From contig NZ_JAHLDV010000016.1 of NCBI RefSeq assembly GCF_018861865.1, positions 1-59,733 on the forward strand: a stretch of DNA of 59,733 nt. The letters run 5' to 3'. A program made the translations under genes and the position numbers. The notes under the pieces were generated by a model. That model saw nothing but the letters and a program-made list of their open reading frames with translations. It did no database searches and was not told the origin of the DNA. Origin of the DNA: Clostridium frigoris (GTDB lineage Bacteria; Bacillota; Clostridia; Clostridiales; Clostridiaceae). Positions within the stretch are counted from its first letter, which is position 1; each line of letters starts with the position of its first letter. Of this stretch, positions 58,247 through 59,733 are shown one piece after another.

Positions 58247-58506
58247 CCTGAGCGACTTGCAAAAGGGGCGTAGAAACTATTGAAATTACATTTAAGAATT
58301 CTTCTTTTGCCGATATAAAATCCTCGTAAGCCTGACAGGTTGCATAACAATTAATAATTGTTATGTGCCCCAGAGAACTACCCAGAGGTCCAGGCTAGCG
58401 AACCCACAGGACAACCAGTGTGAGCGATAGAGAATTTTATATTTGCAAAAGATTAGAATTTCTTAATGAAATTTCACGTTCCGAACTCGCATGCAAGACA
58501 CGCAGG
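58247..58506. ncRNA. Predicted large structured RNA (about 260 nt)
   Basis: The outermost arms CCTGAGCGACTTGC (58247-58260) and GCAAGACACGCAGG (58493-58506) pair, and further in CTTTTGCCGATATAAAATCC (from 58304) pairs with GAGAATTTTATATTTGCAAA (from 58430), giving a hairpin over 40 bp long with bulges. The head (58326-58429) is GC-rich in an AT-rich genome and contains a perfect CATAACAATT/AATTGTTATG stem and CCTG/CAGG pairing. No protein-coding sense is evident. Strand is not settled: a terminator lies on the minus side, a TATAAT box (58227-58232) on the plus side. I cannot name the RNA family. Confidence 0.75.
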
Positions 58507-58520
58507 AATTTTACACTCCA

Positions 58521-59519
58521 TTATCTAGGTATAAATCCTATTTTCTTTTGCATTTTTCTTAATGTTTTATTTGCAACATAGTTAGCCTTTTCTGCACCTT
58601 TTTTATAAATCTCTTCTAGATATGATTTTTTACCTATGTATTCCTTAATTTTAATCTGTATAGGCTCAAGTTCTGAAACTACTGCTTCTGCTACATCTTT
58701 TTTAAACTGAGCATAACCTTGTCCTTCATATTTTGCTTCTATATTTTCAATAGACATACCAGTTATAGTCATTAATATTGTCATTAAGTTCCTAACACCT
58801 AGTTGCTCATCGTTAAACTTAACCACCCCTAGACTATCCGTAACTGCTCTATTTACTTTTTTTCTTATAACATCTGGTGGATCCATTATTAAAATAAATC
58901 CATTAACATTTTCTCCTGATTTAGACATCTTTTTAGATGGTTCTTGTAAGTCCATTACCTTAGCTCCTAATTTACCTACATATGCTTCAGGTATTACAAA
59001 TGTATCACTATATGTTTTATTGAACCTCTCAGCTATGTCCCTAGCAATTTCAAGATGTTGAAGTTGATCTTTTCCTACAGGCACTAAATTGGTTTGATAT
59101 AATAAAATATCAGCTGCCATTAGCACAGGATAAATAAGTAACCCTGCTCCTATGCTTCCCCCACTATTTTGTGATTTAACTTTATATTGAGTCATTCTAC
59201 TTAATTCTCCCATGTAAGTAGAACAAGTTAAAAGCCAAGCTGCTTCACTATGAGCTGAAACATGTGATTGAATAAACATAGTATTTTTTTCAGGGTCAAT
59301 ACCTGCCGCTAAGTAAATAGCTAATAATTCTAAAGTTCTTCTTCTCAAATCTTTTGGTTCTTGCTTTACTGTTATTGCATGTAAATCTACCACACAAAAA
59401 TAGCATTCATATTCATCTTGCAATTTAACCCAGTTTTTTATTGCTCCTAAATAATTTCCAAGTGTTAAGTCTCCAGAAGGTTGAATTCCACTAAATATTA
59501 CTTTCTTATTATCTTCCAA
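58521..59519 (-). CDS. trpS: Tryptophanyl-tRNA synthetase
   Basis: A 332-residue class Ic enzyme: VIFSGIQPSGDLTLGNYLGA (HIGH-type TLGN), VVDLHAIT, YPVLMAADILLYQ, VPVGKDQLQHLE and the KMSKS loop PSKKMSKSGENVNGFI. The start is taken as TTG at 59519, 9 nt after AGGAG; an ATG at 59528 has the ribosome site abutting it. No T-box is seen in the 105 bp up to the intron end, unlike leuS and tyrS. Confidence 0.96.
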   Translation of the reverse strand: MEDNKKVIFSGIQPSGDLTLGNYLGAIKNWVKLQDEYECYFCVVDLHAITVKQEPKDLRRRTLELLAIYLAAGIDPEKNTMFIQSHVSAHSEAAWLLTCSTYMGELSRMTQYKVKSQNSGGSIGAGLLIYPVLMAADILLYQTNLVPVGKDQLQHLEIARDIAERFNKTYSDTFVIPEAYVGKLGAKVMDLQEPSKKMSKSGENVNGFILIMDPPDVIRKKVNRAVTDSLGVVKFNDEQLGVRNLMTILMTITGMSIENIEAKYEGQGYAQFKKDVAEAVVSELEPIQIKIKEYIGKKSYLEEIYKKGAEKANYVANKTLRKMQKKIGFIPR

Positions 59520-59623
59520 TATAAACATCTCCTATAAATATAATTAATTATGAATTACTAAAACTTAGTCCTATGGTTTCTACTCAAAATTTAATTTCAT
59601 CATTATTGTAGTAATATAAAATA

Positions 59624-59733
59624 ATCGAGTAGGTAAAAGTCGGTAATAAATTTCCGACTTCTTTCCTCTCACAGAACCGTACGTGCGGACCTCGCATACG
59701 GCTCCTGGCAAAACTAAAAATTATTTATTCATA
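59624..59733 (-). mobile_element. 3' end of a group II intron (domains V and VI), continuing past the window
   Basis: On the minus strand, domain V (59674-59704) begins GAGCCGTATGCG and ends CGCACGTACGGTTC, with the catalytic AGC triad, and domain VI (59637-59660) is AAGTCGG...CCGACTT. The intron ends with TACCTACTCGAT, the usual 3' splice boundary, at about 59624. The reverse transcriptase would be to the right, outside the window. The DV loop (AGGTC) is shorter than the standard 34-nt form. Confidence 0.85.

Noticed and set aside
58102-58350. 82-codon ORF on the minus strand
   Set aside because: It lies over the structured-RNA region and a terminator, has no ribosome site worth the name, and its translation shows no family resemblance.

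Overview
The window is chromosomal DNA from a low-GC, spore-forming, anaerobic Firmicute, most likely Clostridium sensu stricto. It shows AT-rich intergenic DNA, a three-subunit germinant receptor, a SleB-type cortex hydrolase, T-box leaders on aminoacyl-tRNA synthetase genes, a GrdA-like protein, Fe-S serine dehydratase and clostridial conserved families (DUF5685, DUF4363, DUF2225). Most of it is ordinary core genome. I saw no phage, plasmid, CRISPR array, rRNA or tRNA.

Layout. 1-10.3 kb (minus): the glycolytic operon cggR-gap-pgk-tpiA-gpmI-eno, followed by secG and a YerC-like regulator, with rpoN upstream. 10.3-15.7 kb (minus): a Cys-type GrdA-like protein with its own thioredoxin and thioredoxin reductase, then trmL, a membrane-spanning MutS-like ATPase and a VanW protein. 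15.9-20.3 kb: an ECF sigma factor with a probable membrane-anchored beta-propeller anti-sigma, sleB, and a soluble MgtE_N/CBS protein with a structured leader. 20.7-30.9 kb: radical SAM ygiQ, a lipid kinase, a CBS protein, pssA, modABC and sdaAA/AB. 31-39 kb: a TGS-uridine kinase-like protein, a DUF421/DUF4363 pair, fba, a NA37-like protein, and a CYTH-DUF5685-DnaJ-membrane protein cluster. 39-49 kb: T-box leuS, an alarmone synthetase, DUF2225, a phosphoesterase, an FlhB-C/FliK-like pair and T-box tyrS. 49-59.7 kb: an AlbA_2 protein, ger genes arranged like C. perfringens gerK, an ECF S component, prfC, a flagellin-like protein, a probable structured RNA, trpS, and the 3' end of a group II intron.

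How it works together. A CggR-type repressor with a recognisable 20-bp-period operator next to its promoter should control lower glycolysis; fba is a separate unit with a palindromic leader. Synthetase genes are tuned by T-boxes, except trpS, whose upstream DNA has been invaded by a group II intron.

The strongest unexplained signals are non-coding. First, a roughly 22-bp hairpin repeat is scattered in at least six intergenic places, singly or in tandem; its stem sequence changes but pairing is kept, and one copy sits inside the loop of a transcription terminator. Second, a 260-bp GC-rich island between the flagellin-like gene and trpS folds into one very long hairpin with a branched GC-rich head and looks like a large structured RNA.
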